NCBI GenBank assembly: GCA_029204225.1
Contig: CM055094.1
Location: 23,956,541-24,020,540 of the forward strand
Source: Diphasiastrum complanatum
Lineage: Eukaryota > Streptophyta > Lycopodiopsida > Lycopodiales > Lycopodiaceae
Direction: 5' to 3'
DNA length: 64,000 nucleotides
Shown here: piece by piece, positions 11,721 to 23,411 of the stretch
How the letters are laid out: the number at the start of each line of letters is the position of its first letter
How positions within the stretch are numbered: position 1 is the stretch's first letter
Made by a program: the position numbers and the translations under genes
The notes under the pieces: model-generated
The model's database searches: none
What the model was told of the DNA's origin: nothing
The model's input: the letters and a program-made list of their open reading frames with translations, nothing else

Positions 11721-12399
11721 TCCACTCTTTAGACTTGAGTGAGTCCTTTAGCCACCAGCCGTGCTTTCCATTTTGCAATGGAACCATCAGAGTTGATCTT
11801 CTTCTTGAAGATCCACTTGTTGTCGATAACTCTCTTGTGAGTGGGAAAGTCGACCAGTGTCCAGGTTTGGTTCGTCAAAAGTGAGTCGTACTCACTTTCC
11901 ATAGCTTCTTGTCACTTTCCAGCATCCTTGGATTTAATTGCTTCGGCTAGGCTCTCTGGTTCTTCTGATGAAGTCTAGAATGATTGAAGCGTATACCTCT
12001 CAGGAACTATCCGAGTCCATGAGGATTTGCGGACGTTTGGTTGACCAGGATCCAATGATGTTTTTTCTTGAATTTCTCCAAATCTGTTCGAGCTAGCTGG
12101 TCTGGTCTGATGACAAGTATTGTCGGCTGCTCTCGGCCTCTGTAGATGTAACTGCAGATTTCGTAGAAGGAACATCAATGTTGGAAGAATCCATGCTACG
12201 TAAAATAGGATGAAATGACATAGCATCATTTATCAATGGTTGTTTGAAATCATAGTATGTATGTTCTTGAAAGATTACATCTAGACAAATACTACAATGG
12301 TGGATGGATCATAAACTTTGTAAGTTTTATGCTCATCAGGATAGCCAATGAAAATACATTCATTTGTCCTATCATCCAGCTTCTTCCTAAGTTGTTTAG

Positions 12400-13480
12400 G
12401 AATGTGAACAAGACATACACAGCCAAAGATTTTTAAATGGTTGACACTAGGCTTGTGTCCATGCCAAACTTCATATGGAGTTTTGTTGTTGACGGCTTTG
12501 GTGCTGGATCTGTTCTACACGTAACATGATGTGGTAGTGGCTTCTGCCCAGAACTTTGTAGGTAGATGTGATTGGTGTAGCATGGATCTGGCTGAGTTGA
12601 GAAGAGTTCGATTCTTCCTTTTTCCAATCCCATTATGCTGAGGTGAATATGAAGTTGTGACCTATCTTCTAATACCATCATGCTCAGCCATGTAGTCGCA
12701 CATCTCGTTCAAGAGGTATTCGCCGCCACCATTAGTTCGAAGAGCTTTCACTTTTGTTGATGTTTGAGTCTGAGCCATTGCCTTCAATCTCTTGAAGCAT
12801 TCAAAGGCTTCTGATTTGTGCTTAATGAACATGATTGTAGACCATCTAAAATAATCATCTATGAAAGTGATTAAATAAATTGCATCTCCTAAGGACGGAG
12901 TTGACATTGGACCACAAAGATTGCTATGTACAAGATCTAATACATGCTTTGTTTTGACGGAATGTGATTTGGGAAACTTGCTTCTAGAGTGCTTGCCAAA
13001 GATGCAAAACTCACAAAAGAAAGATTTTCTATCTAATGAAGAAGGGAAATACAATCCATCAACTAAATTATTACAATGCATATAGGAAAGTGATCTTGTA
13101 TTCATGTGTCCAAATCGACTATGCCACAAAATAGCATTATCATTTACATTTTCATTAGAGATACTAGCTAATGCAACTGGATCAGAGGGTATGTATAGAT
13201 TTTTGACTCTAGTGCACGTAGTCAAAGTAGTATCTTCATCGAAAATTGTACACTACTCAGATGAGAAAGTAAAAATGTAGCCCTCATCAGTTATTTTAGA
13301 GACTGATAACAGATTCTTAGATAACTGAGGTACGTGAAGAACATTGGGAGCACAAATAGAAAGATTATTGCTGTGTACTCGATAAACCATTCCTTGTGAG
13401 AGGTCATGTGCTGGGTAGCACCATTGTCCAGGTACCAGCTGTCGTGGTCTTTGTTGCCACTGCTATAAGCTATTAACATG
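12400..13480 (-). pseudogene. Protease-integrase of copia D
   Basis: At 13479-13380 is SWYLDNGATQHMTSHKEWF, a copia protease whose D-S-G reads D-N-G. At 13225-12662 is a pre-integrase block (LWHSRFGHMNTRSL, CEFCIFGKHSRSKF) and an integrase core in which the first catalytic Asp is Asn (VHSNLCGPM). The second catalytic region reads LRTNGGGEY in place of LRSDNGGEY. All these catalytic changes, and frame breaks around 12660 and 13290, indicate an inactive gene. Confidence 0.85.
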
Positions 13481-13489
13481 TGTGTATTT

Positions 13490-14344
13490 TGATCCTTGAA
13501 TTTCGTCGCATTGGAGGAGTCTAGTTGTTGTTGTTGTTGTTTCTTTTCCTTGTTATAGATGCAGATTCGACACTCCTTGATGTCGTGATTAGATCTCTTA
13601 CAATATCTGCAAAAAAGTTTCTTGCACGATCTACTATGCTCAATTTGAACATGAGGCTTCTATTGTTGCTGCTGCTGCAATTGATTCTTGCCCTTAGAAT
13701 AGTCTTTATTCTTGGTGTACAGGGCCATGGATTTGTCTTTGATGGATAGGCCGCTGGTCTTTCTCCGCATTTCTTCTTGAAGAAGATGACCGATCACCTT
13801 CTGAAGAGTGAGGTTGGGTTGTGTGGAGATCACCACCACAAAGTGTTCATACGACTTTGGAAGAGAAGAAAGCAAGGTCATAACGACATCATCATCTTGA
13901 ATAGCACATCCTATAGTTGATAACTAATCCAATAAAGATTTGAAGTTGTTGATGTGAGAAGTGATGGCAGTAGAATCAGACATGCTAAGTGTGAAAAACT
14001 TTCTTCTAAGGTGCAACCTAGTGGTTACATCATGAGTCTGATATATATTTGATAATAAATCCAGTGCTTCCTTAGAGTTTTTGCATGTGGTAACATGAGA
14101 TATTTTGGAGTCGGGGATTGAGTGTGATACATGCTAAGGCCTTCTGATCTTTGATCTTCCATGCCTTTGCTTGATCACCATCTTCTAGTTTGAGGTCAGA
14201 ACCTTCTACTACATCCTAAAGATCTCTATCTATCAACATCATTTGGAGTTCTAACTTCTAGATGTAGAAGCTAGATCCATTGAACTTGTCAATGATTCTA
14301 GCTTCGTTGGATGATGAAGACGAACAACTACCAATATGAGACAT
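13490..14344 (-). pseudogene. Gag of copia D
   Basis: An ATG at 14344 opens with a Ser-rich start (SHIGSCSSSSSNEARIIDKF) and the copia gag N-terminal block, but a stop follows within 30 codons. The well-kept part is 13881-13660 (LSSLPKSYEHFVVVISTQPN), then a Gln-rich run encoded by CTG/TTG repeats near 13660. The remaining zinc-knuckle region reads through broken frames near 13600-13500. Confidence 0.78.
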
Positions 14345-14389
14345 GTTAACAACAATACAAATAAAACAAACTTAATCTCTCGGTTTATT

Positions 14390-14401
14390 GATTTGATACC
14401 A
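14390..14401 (-). other. Primer binding site of copia D
   Basis: The minus strand reads TGGTATCAAATC, a degenerate initiator tRNA-Met site. It is separated by three bases from the LTR terminus CATCA at 14405. Confidence 0.7.
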
Positions 14402-14404
14402 ATC

Positions 14405-15836
14405 TGATGGGGCTAAGGAGGATGGAGAACACGAACGGAGAAGAGAGCATGAATATTTGCGGAACAGCTCTCCGGCTATAATGGACTGCTAGATGCAGAA
14501 ATAGTGTAATAGATTGTTAATGCTAAGTGTAATCACAGCTCAAGTGCTCTACGCCCAACATGATCTTATAAATTAGTTCATACTCACAAAAACAAAAATG
14601 AGTACAGTCCACCGAAGAGATTAGAAGTAGTTTGTGTGTGGTATTACTGGAAATGGATTCAATAAGAAGTTTAGTTTTGAATGGATTGACAGTGCAACGA
14701 AAATAATGCGAGTTTCTCAGGCGTCTAAGATTGCCGTTCTCTGATCAAAAACTGAGGAGTCGTAGACGTCCATGTTCCAATCAGAGTGAGTAAACAAGCG
14801 TGATAAAACAGAAGTCAAGTGCATTTAATCACAAGAAGTATTCATCTACGTTATACACAAATAGAAAAGCGTGTTGCTGTTATATTACACTGAAGCACAA
14901 CAAATAGCAGTTACAACCAAAGTGATAACGTAACTAGGAGGTTCAAAATTATACGTCTCATGGACGAAGCATCGAATAGAGTGTGTGAGGATGATCTTTT
15001 TATAGATTGCATCCATGTAGTAATTAGAATAAATGTTGGTCATCTAATTAGGCAAGTCGTTGCACTTGGAAGTATTTGGCTTATGATGACAAATGTACAA
15101 TGTGTACACGGTCAATCTCCAGGGAATGTTTATGCGGATGAGGACGTTGCAAATTCTCTCACTTTGCATTTTACGTGAAGTGGCTTTCTCTCACTTCGTA
15201 TTTTTTGGGAAGTGGCTGGGAACGTTCCTCTTTGAAAATGGACGACCTTCGCAAATTTTCTCTCTTCGCAATTTTTGCAAAAAGCCGAAGGTGCCTTTAA
15301 AAAGGCGAAGGTGCCTTTTAAAAATAGTTTAACTTATGAAATAGATGACCTTTGGGAACTGCACATGAGTTTAACTTTTGAACTGCACATAAGTTAACTT
15401 CTTCAAAATAGTTGAAAAGAAGAAGTCGAAGGTAAGTGCAAAAAAAATGCGAATTGTGCGACACTTAGTGTATTTCTGCAAACTGTTGAAAAAGTAAAGT
15501 ATTTCTGCAGACTTGTTCTAAATGCTAGTTTGTGAAGTCCTTGAAGATGGCCAAGTCTTCAATGGTCTTCAAATAGTTGAACTTAACATTTGAACATGGA
15601 GAATCATATGTGGATTGGTTACCCTTTGCTGGAGATTAGCCGGAAGCCCGTTGTAGTTGTTCTTCAAATAGTTTGGCTGTCTAAGTTGTGATTCCTACAA
15701 GTATCAAATGAGCAGACATTGAATCCAAAATAGGTTTCACCTGATCCTACATCAACAATCAATAAACGTGCAGGAAGAATCTTGAAATAAAAATTATTAT
15801 TCACCAAAGAGACAACTGTGGGCTTAATTTCCAGCA
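14405..15836 (-). repeat. 5' LTR of copia D
   Basis: The minus strand begins TGCTGGAAATTAAG at 15836 and ends CATCA at 14405 beside the primer site. The length is 1432 bp. It carries the 128 bases missing from the left copy. Confidence 0.85.
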
Positions 15837-18590
15837 TGTTCTTCTAGTTCAAAACAATTAGTTCCCACATTCAGATCTATGAATTGTCAAAGCACTGCTA
15901 AAACTGTCAATCGTAGTCATCAGTGAATGATAGCATTGACATTCTAGATGGATTTCGATGATAAAATCGGATCTCACTTTCAAATAGGTACTACAACTTA
16001 TTGTTGAGTTAAAGACTCAAAACTCTATCGCATATGATATAACCGATAGAGTGACTTAGATTCTTGTCATGCTAGGTCTATCCATCTGATATTTCACATT
16101 AGTTCAAACAATTGTAAGAAATTACACTCCTGATAATGCGTTTATGTTAATTATTAGACAACAAGAAACGTTTAGTTTATTAGCATTTGAATCTTGTACG
16201 ATGGTAAGAACTAAACAAATGGTCAAAGAGCACAATCAATTCAATTCATCTAATGTGTATGACAGAACGTTGAAGACTTTGAGTTACATACACTCTAAAC
16301 GATAGATCAAAGTAAGATGTAAACTCTTGATGATACATTATAGTAAAAATGGAGTACATATAGGAAAATGTTTGAGTTCTACACACCCTTTAAACAAGAG
16401 GGCATGATGTTCTGTATAATAGAAGCTTATCCAATCTAAATTAATAAAATGTTGACATGTGTATAAATTGTTGTGTTGGTACTCTGTCATGTCATTATGA
16501 ACTAATTACATGATTACACGTGTATAGTCGCAACTATAGAAAGAGTCGTGAATGCTTTGACTGGATTATAGAATCTTCAAAATTCAATTTTATCCATTTA
16601 TTAGATTAGTGTCGCTTCATGTGTTCTTCCATTGAAATATATTTCTTCATAGAGTCTTTGACGTAAGGCCTTCGACATGTATTTCTTTATATATTGGTTC
16701 CTTAGTCTTCTTATGTATTTGATTTCAATTAAGTAAAGTCGATTATATTGCTTTGTTCATCTTTATGACTTTACTAGGGTATCAAAAATGCCAAATCTTA
16801 TTACGGGCTTTACGATGACTTGCTTCACCACATCTAGGAGGAAGAGGCAAACGCGAAAGAGGAAAGAGCAAAAAACAAATGCCAATTAGAAATATCAGAA
16901 GGGTTGGTAGTTAAACATGTTAAAGACAAACGAAGAGAAGGAAAGAAGACTGACACAAACAAAAATTGCATTTAATAGATGCAATTGTCGGGCTCTATGA
17001 AATGATCCTTCTTTAATACATGACTACGCCTATCAAATTATAATTATGCTATCACAACAAAAGTCACGTTTGATCTACCTTGGTTCTAACTTTGAAATCA
17101 TCAAAATCTATAAGATTGATTACGTAGACAAATATAAATAGAGTAAACTATTAATATGCATAAGTGTTTAATAGCTCAGAAATTTACTATAAGAGAACGA
17201 AATAAGATGATAGTTGATTAGAAAAGCATAAATTCATTTTAACATAATACTGCATGCAATAAGACCATATGATTGTATTCAGTAAGTAGCATGTACAAAT
17301 CAGATGAATTATGAACACAAAACAATAGAATACTGATTGTCTTTGTTTGATACACTTATGCTAATAAGCAGTGAAATGCTGCTAACAACACTCTATCATA
17401 AATTGAGTTTTTGAATCAATTGACGTTGCTTGATTAACTTGAGAAAATGATCAACTATTTATACTAGTTAGGAATGTTGCATGAGTTTTGTCGGATTGCA
17501 ATTGGCACTTGGCCATATGCGTTGTTGCTTATCTATTTCGGTTACGTGGTAGTTACTTGCAAACAATGGTAGGCCAAGTCATTACCTTCAAAACTAGTGG
17601 TAACAACAGTTTCGTCAACTCTCATCAAATATTGTTGTTGTCATTGTCATGTTTGTAAGGATCCACAAGTAGTCATAAGAGTGAAGGTCTGTAAGCAAGC
17701 ATAAAGGTTCTTGAGTAGTCGTAAGACATAAGCCAATGAGCAAATGTAAAACGTCCATAAACGACCATAAACAATCGTAAAGACCCGTGAACGATCGTGA
17801 AAGGCCATAACTAGACATGAAAGTCCATGAGCTCATAGGCACATGTAAGTGGCCATAAACATGCTTTGTGATTCTCATGTATTTTTGTAGTCTCAGCAAC
17901 TGGATAAATGAATGGATATCGATTAAAATAAGATTAGAGTGATGCATTAGATAAAATTTGGCCTTGGAAAGGGCCCTATAAGGATTGCCACGTAGGATGA
18001 CAATTTTTTGGCAATGTAAAATACCGAACTAAAATCTTTTTCTGTCGGCAATCCAGCCCACACAGTCCTCGATGATTAGCTATTATGTGCGTAGTACCGA
18101 TCAACTGCGCTTTGACCAAGAATTGACCGACCAAAACTTTGACTGGCCATAACTTCTTCACCGTAGCTCGGAACTGGGTCATGTTGGGTGTCGTTGAAAA
18201 GCTCTCGTCGAGGGCTTACTAATGGCACCGTAATTGTCTCAATCCGACTTGCCGTTCAGAAGTTAAACTGTTTTTTTTTTTTTTTTGCTGAGTTGCATAC
18301 TATACTACAAATAAAATGGCTTATTTACGGGCTGCCCCCGACGCAAAATTACAGTTCTTTAAAAAAAAAAATCAATTTGAAGGAGTTACATTACGTAGAT
18401 TTTAAATTTGAGTGTTTTGATTGGACCATGTGGAAGAAACTTTTGAGAAAAAAAATAAAAGGTATCTTTTTGAGAGGCCCCTTTTGTGCTCAAATTTTCT
18501 CTAATAATAATCCAACACCCCTCCTAGCTTATAGTGCCAAAGTAATGCTTTATTAATTAGAATAGAAGTATTCAGGCTTGATTTGTGTCA
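15837..18590. other. Region without recognisable genes
   Basis: This is AT-rich DNA with no convincing coding frames. A degenerate short-period repeat occupies about 17640-17880. The stretch 17950-18260 is more GC-rich and reads like a retroelement leader or LTR (it includes a 15-base T run at 18270), but it has no partner copy in the window. I see nothing else. Confidence 0.5.
17640..17880. repeat. Degenerate tandem repeat of CATAAACGAC-type units
   Basis: Short units such as CCATAAACGACCATAAACAA, TCGTAAAGACC and CGTGAACGATCGTGAAAGG follow each other with a period of roughly 10-12 bases. The long minus-strand frame over it (17947-17615) owes its openness to this repetition and has no recognisable domain. 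Confidence 0.55.
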
Positions 18591-18599
18591 GAATAACAA

Positions 18600-19345
18600 T
18601 AACTCAATCTATACAAGTATCCATGGCTCTTGTTGAGTGCAAGGATCTTATTCGTCCTATTGATAATTTTACATTGATTAGATTCGAACTCTACCCTACG
18701 ACCTAAACTAGTAATTCTAATGATTGATAACATATTTGTGGAAAGTTTAGGTAAACATAGAACATTAGATAGTAGTTTGAACTAATCATTCTGAAAGCTT
18801 AATCTTACAGTGCTTTCAACAATGCGTACTATCGTCGCCAAGATGAACAAACTGCTTTGTGCTATAGGGCGTGTAGGACTGGAAAAATTCACGATGACTG
18901 ATCATGTGTTGAGTAGCTCTAGAATCAAGAAACCAAGCATCATCCACTTGTGCTTTATGATTGTTGATCATAAACGCTTCTTCATCCACGCCTTGAACAT
19001 GAGATTGTGAGTCTCTGCAACTACATTCGCTTGTTGATTTGATTGCTTCTTGTTGACGTTTGCTTTCAATATTCCACAATCTTGAATCTCATGATTAGTG
19101 TATTTGCATAAACATCATCTTCTTTAGCAGTGGACTTGATAATTGCTCTTCATTTTGTATCGGCTTCCGATTCAATATCGATTGTTTGGGACCTTTCTTC
19201 TTTTGATGTTTTGAGCCTTTGTTTGCATATAGAGCATGTGATAATGAAGCCAATAACCAATCCATTACATTATGGAGGTATTCTGGCACACTCAATTGTG
19301 TTCGATTTGGAGTCTTTTAGGCTCGGATCTCTTTGCCTCACCTAA
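18600..19345 (-). pseudogene. Copia gag-protease fragment
   Basis: At 19079-18816 the minus strand encodes AWFLDSRATQHMISHREFF, a copia protease with D-S-G altered to D-S-R, followed by QFVHLGDDSTHC. Further left, in another frame, are remnants of the NVLYVPKLSTNLLSI block. At 19295-19095 is a Lys-rich gag tail (KGSKHQKKKGPKQS). No LTR was found. It lies just upstream of the PP2C gene on the opposite strand. Confidence 0.72.
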
Positions 19346-19723
19346 AATTGTTGTAATTTTTTTTTGGGAGTGCTAACATAAAAAAATGTCTTTGCTTTTC
19401 TCCTTCAATCATGATTAAAGCTAAAAGATACTTTTTGGTGCTCAAAGTCACGAAACAGAGACACGACATCTCAACTTTTTAGCACCTTGTCAAAATATCT
19501 ATATTGCAGCAAAGCTAAAGAAGAAGCAAGCAAAGGTGGCAATGAGCTCAAAATACTCTCTTCTATGTGGCAATACAAAGCAAGAATCTGCAACCCAATA
19601 GCACATATGGATCATTTCTGGAGTTTGGACTTCTCTGTAAGGTTTGATTCCGAGAGATCAATGGATGTGCTGAATATGAATAGTCGGTGATGGAGCTTGA
19701 GGGCTTTTAGCCTGAGCATAAGC

Positions 19724-20006
19724 ATGAGCATGTGTATGGGCATGGGGCATGCAGTCAGGACAACAACAGTATTGCTGCGAGGGCGGATTTTGCTTCTACG
19801 GCAGCAGCAGCAGCAGCGAAATTGTGTTTTGAAGTTGGGTAGTAGCAAAGGAGGTCCTGCCAGTTGCTTTGCGAGATCCAAGAGCTCCAAATTTGGGCAT
19901 CGTTCATATTCACTTGGTCACCAATTTCCACTGCTTTCGGCACTTAAATCTACTGTTGCGGCTTGCTCATTGCCAGCTTCTGATCTCGTTCTTCTATCTA
20001 CCAAAG
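19724..20006 (+). CDS. PP2C exon 1, putative targeting peptide
   Basis: ATG 19724 is the first in-frame ATG after a stop at 19688-19690. The frame gives Met-rich [12 protein letters not shown], then [15 protein letters not shown], whose Gln run is encoded by CAG repeats at 19802-19817, then a Ser/Arg/Lys-rich tail. The composition suggests import into mitochondria or plastids (inference). The donor AAAG|GTATTC at 20006/20007 is close to consensus. An earlier non-coding or coding exon is possible. A short upstream frame begins at ATG 19690. Confidence 0.7.
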
Positions 20007-23000
20007 GTATTCGTCTGCAAGCCCGCTAACAGTGTGAAATCGAAATAACAGAGGGAAAGAGAGCTAAGTTGGGAGCTTGGCTGACATAATCTGGTTCAGT
20101 GTTATTCTGGATAGAAGGCATTCAAATCTCGTTCAAGAATGAGCTACTTAAGGAAAAGAGAGCAAATGTGAAAGCTTCTGAGAGTTTTGTTGATTATTGT
20201 TCTTCATTTGGAAGCTTCTGTGTGACGATGAGGATGTTGTTGATATGGATATTTGGACTCTTTCTTTTGACAGAGTGTCGGGATGGAAGCATACTATATA
20301 AGTTTGGAAGTCCAGAAGAGCATCAGTCCGAGGATATCACTGAAAAGGATGAGAAGTTTAGCAGCAGTTTGGAATCTGATGGGCTTAGAAACGAGAACTC
20401 ACATGACAATTTTGAAAAAGAGTGCAGTGCGAAAGCAGTGCCAGATAGTCAGATACACCAGCCTGGATCCTTCTCGAATTCAACAGAATTGAACGAAAAT
20501 CAGGAAATGGAATATGCTATGGGTTGTCTACAAGAATTACAGGGTACAGGCACTTCACGTAATACAATTGTACTCAAAAAATCCTCAGAGGAATCGCTTA
20601 TACTGAGCCCCGATGAGCTGCAATTTCACAATAGTTCCATCAATTCAAAGTCTGCAATATCCGAACATCAATCTTCGAGCAATGCAGCAAGGGAGTGTGC
20701 TTACATAGACAAAGGCGAACTGCAATCATCGTTAGTGGCTAAAGAGCAGACATCTATTAAGACCGAGCAGGTTTCCCCTTTCAACATGGTCCAGGCAGTG
20801 GAGTCCTTGGATGTTGCTGGCACCAGGCTTGATAATGCAGTGTCTGATGGAGATTCAAAACACGCTTTTGGAAAAGAGGTCCTCCCTTGCTCTTATTCAC
20901 ATCCCAAAGATATGAAATTCAATGGCAATCTAGTGTAGGCTAAATTCCTAGGCATGGGGCTTTACACCCTTAAGCCACGGTGCCGGTCTCAAAAATTCTC
21001 AAATTTGTTCGTCATACATTTCTTTCTAGTACATGAGGATCATTGTTATCACAGATAAGGCCATAATCTACAGTTGTCTATTCCATGATCTTTTTTCTAT
21101 GAATGCAAAATTAAGATGACCATATGGCTGTGAGAAATTGAATCTATGTCTATGCTTCTAGAAAGTACATAGTCTTTCTTGGAATATGAATGAATGCAGA
21201 ACCAAATCACCTTTCCAAGGTTGATTTACTGAATGGCTAGTTGGCTAGGCATATGCCACTTCCCAATGAAGAGATGTAGAAAATTCAGAACTCTAACAGT
21301 ACTGTTCCTAGGGGTATGTGACCTAGAAATGCATAGTGATTTGTGATTTCGGAGATATTAGATAAGTAAAACTCCTTCGAAGGTTCTTCGAAACTCCATA
21401 ATTTGTAATGTCAAAAGTTGGCTTGAGGAGATTAGGATTTACATTAACTTGGCTAGGATGACTTCCAAAGTTAATGAGTGCTTTAATGTGTTGGTCGTGT
21501 GGTAGTTTGTAAGTGTTTATTGCAAGGCACTTAGTAAAGTAGGTTAGAAGACATGTGTAACCTGATTTTTGGTTATGCTACATACAGCAGAGTTGTGAAG
21601 ACTTGATTTGTTACAACCCTCCAAAGCAGGTCCTCTGGCATTGAAGTCGCCAGTAAGAAGAACATGCCCTCGATCAGCAAATCTAATAATATATGTAGAA
21701 AGATCAGCATATGGAGAACCAATGCCTTGCACAAAGGAAGAGGACTCTGGGGGGAAGTGGCAAGCTACAATAAAGAGATGCCTGTACAAGTCAATGTCGC
21801 ATCCAGATAGGTGAACCCAGATATATCATGCATGTTCATCATTTATGATGAACTCCATGACTGGATGTAGTGTCTCCTGATATAACCATGCAACTGCACC
21901 TGAACCTCTGCCACTCATGGTTCTCATCTCTGTCCTATATGCCGAATCCCATCTGTATCTTGAGAACGTAGACAATTCTCTAACTTGGCTCTCATGTGTC
22001 TCCATAAAGAATAGAATATCTCTCCCTGTAATGAAATCAATAAGGTCTCCAACAGTGGAGGATGAGTGTATGCCATTGTAGTTCTAAACCCCAATATGTA
22101 ACTTATGAGGACGGGGCCTCGGGATGCACCTGTGCCCGAGGACCCCAACTTCCTATTGGCGAGAGCCGCTAGGAGTGCTATCAAGATAAAGAATCTGGCC
22201 ATCTCAGTAAATCACTCGCCGTCCTGATGTTTTGGCTTCCTGGAAAGCTTGACGTCTTTCTGCCACTTGTTTGTAGGTAAGAGCTCATGCATCAACTTAG
22301 GCCTCATTGATCAACTCTCTCCATATGATAACTTGTATTCACTTGTATAACCACAACTCATGCTTGCCTATCACTAGTGCTTCAACGTGTCAATTACATG
22401 TCTCATGTAGTTGTCCACCAAATATTACGGAGTCTCAACTTAGTTTCAATTGATGCCACTTGGTTCCTTCCTATCTGAGGATAGATTCTGAATAACCCTA
22501 GTTAGTTAGGGGCATAACATCACCATTTCTCCCAGTGCCCTTGTAGTAAAGATATTATTAACCCTGACACATGGTGCATGTATATCAGCCATTTTCTCAT
22601 GCTTCTTTGTAGTACCTTGACATTTAGGAATGACATGCAAAACAATCTTGCTATGTCTCTCGTATGGTCCACACACCCATCAACTACCATATTGTAGTGA
22701 TTTGTCAACATACTTGTCTTTAGACCATAGTATTGGAGAAACGCATTTCCCGGTCCTTTTTGGTTGGAAACGTGTTTCCCAGCATGCCTCGTTTCCCCAA
22801 ACCAGGGAAACGAGCCTGGGAAATGAGCATGGGAAACAGTCGTTTCTCCAATGGGGAAACACGTTTCCCACAACACATATTAAGGGAAACATTTTCTGAA
22901 GGAAAACCTTAAAAAAATGACCTAGACAGCCTACAAGACGCTGGTTTTGCCTGATATCGGCCTAAAAATTTCCCAAAACCTATTTGAAGCAGGTCGTAAT

Positions 23001-23349
23001 CCTGCTCCGGCAGATTTTGCTCCTCAAACTCAAACTGGAAATGATCTTTTTATTGAAAACCTTTTTCCCTCGGAAAACTACATCGCTGGACAGCAAGCTG
23101 TGTTGTTGTGCTACGTAACATGGTGTATGATGCATATTTTGAATTTTCTATTGTATCTAAATTATATGATGATGTATCGTTTCCCCGTTTTCCGAATCCC
23201 ATATCTCGTTTCCTGTTTCTCGTTTCCCAGGGGGGCTGCATTTCCCGGGTGGGAAACATTTCCCATAACTATGCTTTAGACCCAATATCCTCATTATAAT
23301 TCTTAGTAAGTAGGCGATTGTATTTATATGATAGCTAGTTACATTTTGA

Positions 23350-23411
<62 letters not shown>

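Larger units (their letters stand above)
9085..15836 (-). mobile_element. Copia D, minus-strand LTR retrotransposon
   Basis: LTR copies at 9085-10385 and 14405-15836 flank gag, protease, integrase, RT and RNase H in copia order, read right to left. A primer site lies at 14390-14401 and a purine tract beside 10386. The left (3') LTR lacks the last 128 bases present in the right copy and is fused there to an RT relic, so no target duplication can be tested. Coding frames are broken throughout. Confidence 0.87.

Noticed and set aside
17615-17947. 110-codon minus-strand frame
   Set aside because: Open only because of the degenerate short-period repeat, with no homology recognised.
19697-19723. 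Upstream extension of PP2C exon 1 from a TTG codon
   Set aside because: Plant nuclear genes rarely start at TTG and an in-frame stop lies just before it. ATG 19724 was preferred.
22520-22899. Overlapping frames of 70-118 codons
   Set aside because: They lie across the MITE end and its palindromic GTTTCCC motifs; no transposase or other domain is present.
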